The notes beneath the pieces were generated by a model, which was given only the letters and a program-made list of their open reading frames with translations, was not told where the DNA came from and made no database searches. The position numbers were made by a program, and so were the translations under genes. Shown in pieces: positions 5,478-6,215 of a stretch of 6,215 nt of DNA (within the stretch, counting starts at the first letter, position 1; each line of letters begins with the position of its first letter). This DNA comes from RGIG4608 sp045637205 (GTDB lineage: Bacteria > Bacillota > Clostridia > Oscillospirales > CAG-272), in assembly GCA_045637205.1 (NCBI GenBank), contig JAZTYY010000002.1, positions 1 to 6,215 on the forward strand, written 5' to 3'.

Positions 5478-5667
5478 GCCAAAATCGGCTTAAAATGGAC
5501 AAAATTAAGCCGTTTCAAGTGATTTTGAGATAAAATTTCAAAAAATAAGTGTTCAAAAACAAAAAATGCCTCAATTTCGAGTTGGGACAAATAATGATTT
5601 TGAGAAAAGCTCAAAACTCTCATTTACAGCTGTTTAGTATAACATATCGAAGAAAGGGGATACCGAA
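5478..5667. other. AT-rich intergenic region with hairpins and an 11-bp direct repeat
   Basis: Apart from the terminator-like stems, this 190-bp stretch has two copies of TGATTTTGAGA (5520-5530 and 5595-5605). Each begins a small AT-rich hairpin: TTTTGA/TCAAAA (5523-5528 with 5538-5543) and TTTTGAG/CTCAAAA (5598-5604 with 5610-5616). A TATAAC at 5638-5643 could be the -10 of the following gene, but no good -35 stands 16-18 nt upstream. I see no coding potential or tRNA here. Confidence 0.5.
5486..5515 (+). terminator. Probable weak terminator after the trmK-rlmD operon
   Basis: An 8-bp perfect stem (CGGCTTAA at 5486-5493 with TTAAGCCG at 5505-5512) and an 11-nt loop is followed by TTTC. It is placed 8 nt after the rlmD stop codon as expected for an operon end, but the T-run is short. 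The left arm can alternatively pair with TAAGCC at 5475-5480, which includes the stop codon itself. Confidence 0.5.
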
Positions 5668-6215
5668 ATGTCGAAAAAATCACGCAAAAGAAAAGAACGA
5701 CGAAATATAGGCCAATCAATTCACGATGTTTTATCAATACAAAAACAAACAATGAAAAAAGCTTTTCTTGATTATTTGGGTGCTGCGATTATGTTTTTTG
5801 TGATGGCTCTCGTTGTTTTTGTAGTTGGCCTTTTAACCGAAGATGCTGCGCATTCAAAACGAATTGTTTTTGGCGCTACACCCATTATTCTTGGTTTCAC
5901 TATTTTTTTCGCTTTTCTTTTTCTTCGTCGATTTATAATCTATACAAAGATAAATAAAATCAAATCTATGAGCGAACAAACCATCGAAATCACTTGCAAA
6001 AAGGTGTCGTTTTTAACTCAACCTATATCCAAACATTCCGCCGTAATTATATGTATTGTTTTAACAGATGAAAACGGCAAAAAGTATTATGACATAGTAA
6101 ATGGGATTTCAGATAGCACAAAAAAGGCGACGCGAGCGGAGTTATTAAATGCGAATGTTACTCTCAATTGTTATGCGAATACAAACTGTGTGAAAAACTA
6201 TCAGGTCGGTGCAGT
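5668..6215 (+). CDS. Unrecognised two-helix membrane protein (runs off right edge)
   Basis: I do not recognise this gene. From the ATG at 5668 the frame is open for 182 codons to the window edge, with AAGGGGA (5654-5660) 7 nt upstream. The N-terminus is strongly basic (residues 1-12 are mostly Lys and Arg), followed by a short polar stretch and two membrane segments, about residues 38-56 and 66-86, separated by a short acidic-then-basic loop. The basic N-terminus and the Arg-Arg after the second helix predict that both ends are cytoplasmic. The rest (from about 90) is soluble and looks like a beta-rich domain with alternating strands, for example around VIICIVLTDENGKKYYD. Arginine is coded mostly by CGA (5 of 8), whereas rlmD just upstream uses CGA about once in twenty. 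That suggests a separate history or low expression. The end of the protein is not visible. Confidence 0.75.
   Translation, partial: MSKKSRKRKERRNIGQSIHDVLSIQKQTMKKAFLDYLGAAIMFFVMALVVFVVGLLTEDAAHSKRIVFGATPIILGFTIFFAFLFLRRFIIYTKINKIKSMSEQTIEITCKKVSFLTQPISKHSAVIICIVLTDENGKKYYDIVNGISDSTKKATRAELLNANVTLNCYANTNCVKNYQVGA

Noticed and set aside
1..6215. CRISPR array, tRNA, rRNA, insertion sequence or riboswitch
   Set aside because: No regularly spaced repeats, cloverleaf or rRNA-like sequence, transposase motif or long conserved leader was seen.

Overview
This window looks like a chromosomal stretch of a low-GC, Gram-positive (Firmicutes/Clostridia-like) bacterium. Reasons: the DNA is strongly AT-rich, most genes have AGGAG-type ribosome binding sites, two promoters match the sigma-A consensus almost exactly, and the gene set (TrmK, a short Nif3-like protein, a DUF1858 redox-disulfide protein, an RlmD/RlmCD-type methyltransferase) is typical of that group. 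No lineage-specific marker is present, so a genus cannot be named. There is no sign of a mobile element, CRISPR array, rRNA or tRNA.

Left part (1-1158): two genes on the minus strand. An alpha/beta-hydrolase esterase (270-1046) is driven by a near-perfect promoter (1064-1091). Downstream of it, and probably in the same transcript, is the start of a small membrane protein that runs off the left edge (1-217). The hydrolase promoter region is shared, back to back, with the plus-strand genes.

Middle (1159-1923): two small plus-strand genes, each with its own ribosome binding site. The first encodes an all-helical protein, probably ferritin-like, of unknown function. The second is a DUF1858 CxxC redox-type protein with a perfect TTGACA-17-TATAAT promoter; its -10 lies inside a palindrome and is flanked by longer inverted-repeat arms. 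A strong intrinsic terminator (1898-1923) ends this unit.

Main operon (1940-5477): trmK (tRNA m1A22 methyltransferase), a Nif3-like dinuclear-metal protein, a PPP-family metallophosphoesterase relative, and an RlmD-type 23S rRNA m5U methyltransferase are packed with gaps of 5 and 10 bp and then an 8-bp overlap. Two RNA methyltransferases therefore flank two accessory proteins. The phosphoesterase relative is the most unusual item: its scaffold is intact, but all six positions expected to bind the metals are substituted. It looks like a catalytically dead (pseudo)phosphatase kept as a full-length, well-translated gene.

Right part (5478-6215): a 190-bp AT-rich intergenic region with competing hairpins and an 11-bp direct repeat, then the start of an unrecognised two-helix membrane protein whose arginine codon use differs from the operon before it. 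It runs off the right edge.

No clearly new multi-gene system was found. The best candidate for something undescribed is the pseudo-phosphatase embedded between RNA-modification genes.
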